The notes beneath the pieces are model-generated. The model worked only from the letters and a program-made list of their open reading frames with translations. It was not told where the DNA came from and searched no databases. Shown here in pieces: positions 5,346 to 6,528 of a stretch of 6,528 bases of DNA. Positions within the stretch are counted from its first letter, which is position 1. Every line of letters begins with the position of its first letter. The stretch comes from an uncultured Oscillospiraceae bacterium (GTDB taxonomy: Bacteria > Bacillota > Clostridia > Oscillospirales > Oscillospiraceae): NCBI GenBank assembly GCA_934630985.1, contig CAKTXO010000086.1, positions 1 through 6,528 on the forward strand, given 5' to 3'. A program made the position numbers and the translations under genes.

Positions 5346-6528
5346 GCCGCTTCCGTGCTGGTATGTTTCTGGGATTGTTCGCGTTTATCCTGCTTCTTTA
5401 CTCTTTCAGGCTCTACAAGCTTCAGATTATTGATACCAAAGGCAACACCGACAATACCCAGGTTTATAGTACCATCACCACCGTCCGTGCCGCCCGTGGC
5501 GATATTCTCGACCGCAACGGCAACGTGCTGGTGGGCAACCGGGCTTCCTACAACCTGGTGTTCAACCACTACGTCACCAAGTCCAACCCCAACTGCAACC
5601 AGGCTCTTTACACCCTGGTGCAGAAGTGCCGGGAGCTGGGCATTACCTACTCCGACCACTTCCCCGTGTCCACCAGCCGTCCCTTCGTCTATACTCTGAC
5701 GGATTTCACCACCACCTGGCAGAACTACTTCCAGCTGTTCATGGTAGACCGGGTTCTGGACTCGGACATCACCGCCCCCCTTCTGGTGGAGAAGATGCGT
5801 GAACGCTACAGCATTCCCACCAGCTGGTCCGATGAGGACGCCCGGGCGGTCATCGGCTTCCGATACGAATTTGACCTGCGCGGTATCACCAAGCTGCCTA
5901 CCTACACCTTCCTGGAAGACGTCACCGACCAGCAGCTGTCCGCCATTCTGGAGCTGAATACTCCGGGCCTGAACGTTGAGGCCTCCACCGTCCGGGAATA
6001 CCACACCAAGTACGCCGCCCATATCCTGGGCTATCTTGGCGGCATGAACGACAGCCAGTGGGAGGAGTATCAGGATCAGGGCTACTCCATGGACGCGAAA
6101 GTCGGTCAGACCGGCTTTGAGCTGGCCTTCGAGGAGTACCTCCACGGCATTGACGGCACCCGCTATGACGAAGTCAACAAGGATGGCGCTACCACAAAAT
6201 CCTACTACACCAAGGAGCCTGTGGCCGGAAACAGCGTGGAAACCACCATCGACATCAAGATTCAGGAGGTGGCGGAGAAAGCTCTGGACAGCGTCATGGC
6301 CAAAATCAAGGATCCGGAGCAGAACACCTCCACCGCCGGCGAGGGTCTGGACGCGGAAGGCGCCGCCGTTGTCGTCATGGAGTGCCAGACCGGCAAGATT
6401 CTGGCCTGCGCCAGCTACCCCACCTTTAACCTTGCCACCATGTACGAGGACTGGGCGGACATCGAGGCCGATCCTCTGAAGCCCTTCTTCAACCGGGCCT
6501 TCGGCGCCGAGTATCCTCCCGGCTCCTC
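5333..6528 (+). CDS. mrdA: Penicillin-binding protein 2 (class B, elongasome transpeptidase), 5' part
   Basis: The open frame runs from ATG 5333 to the window end, giving 398 complete residues without a stop. PBP2 is the peptidoglycan D,D-transpeptidase that acts outside the membrane with RodA, MreC and MreD during cell elongation. A short cytoplasmic tail precedes a membrane anchor (about 10-24). RGDILDRNG (55-63) is the hallmark of the class B pedestal domain. HILGYLGGM (near 225) and GQTGFELAFEEYLHGIDGTR (near 255) are typical of the PBP2/FtsI dimerisation region, and TTIDIKIQEVAEKAL marks the start of the transpeptidase domain, followed by AAVVVMECQTGKILACASYPTFN. The window ends at YPPGS, where S398 is the expected nucleophile of the SxxK motif; its lysine is beyond the edge. 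The N-terminal part is longer than in E. coli PBP2, whose active serine is S330. The gene overlaps mreD by 13 nt in another frame. Confidence 0.95.
   Translation, partial: MERISRFRAGMFLGLFAFILLLYSFRLYKLQIIDTKGNTDNTQVYSTITTVRAARGDILDRNGNVLVGNRASYNLVFNHYVTKSNPNCNQALYTLVQKCRELGITYSDHFPVSTSRPFVYTLTDFTTTWQNYFQLFMVDRVLDSDITAPLLVEKMRERYSIPTSWSDEDARAVIGFRYEFDLRGITKLPTYTFLEDVTDQQLSAILELNTPGLNVEASTVREYHTKYAAHILGYLGGMNDSQWEEYQDQGYSMDAKVGQTGFELAFEEYLHGIDGTRYDEVNKDGATTKSYYTKEPVAGNSVETTIDIKIQEVAEKALDSVMAKIKDPEQNTSTAGEGLDAEGAAVVVMECQTGKILACASYPTFNLATMYEDWADIEADPLKPFFNRAFGAEYPPGS

Overview
The window reads as chromosomal DNA of an anaerobic, GC-rich Clostridia member, most likely a gut Oscillospiraceae/Ruminococcaceae-type organism. 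This is inferred from the GC-rich third codon positions, purine-rich AGGAG-type ribosome binding sites, the rubrerythrin plus rubredoxin peroxide-defence pair, and a maf-mreC-mreD-PBP2 cluster in Firmicutes style. All genes lie on the + strand and nearly every base has an assignment.

Layout: (1) 1-243 is the 3' end of a rubrerythrin-family (NADH peroxidase / reverse rubrerythrin type) gene, followed by a very short 44-residue rubredoxin (280-414) and a perfect 14-bp intrinsic terminator (428-463). (2) An intergenic stretch carries an extended -10 promoter (TATACT at 553-558) that starts a second unit. (3) This unit opens with a U32-family protein carrying a DUF3656-like middle region (612-2693), an RlhA-type Fe-S hydroxylase candidate. 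(4) Directly after its stop codon sits a compact unit of about 448 bp (2698-3145). It is bounded by 31-bp perfect inverted repeats built of 7-bp iterations (CAAAATG) and encodes one four-helix-bundle protein of the 23S rRNA intervening-sequence (S23/TIGR02436) family. (5) Then follow maf (3163-3738), mreC (3735-4676), mreD (4689-5345) and a class B PBP2 gene (5333 to the window end). They are joined by overlaps of 4 and 13 bp and a short gap of 12 nt, so they are almost certainly co-transcribed. The window stops at the predicted catalytic serine of PBP2.

The first unit handles oxygen and peroxide stress: rubredoxin supplies electrons to the rubrerythrin-type peroxidase. The second unit is the cell-elongation module (MreC and MreD scaffold, PBP2 transpeptidase) with the usual Maf nucleotide pyrophosphatase and an upstream RNA-modification-type U32 protein. 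mreB is absent from between maf and mreC, where B. subtilis has it.

The most unusual item is the four-helix-bundle unit. It looks like an IVS-type insertion outside rRNA. Its ORF starts inside its own terminal repeat and appears to borrow a Shine-Dalgarno sequence from the end of the U32 gene. Its ends could pair in the mRNA and loop the gene out of the operon transcript.
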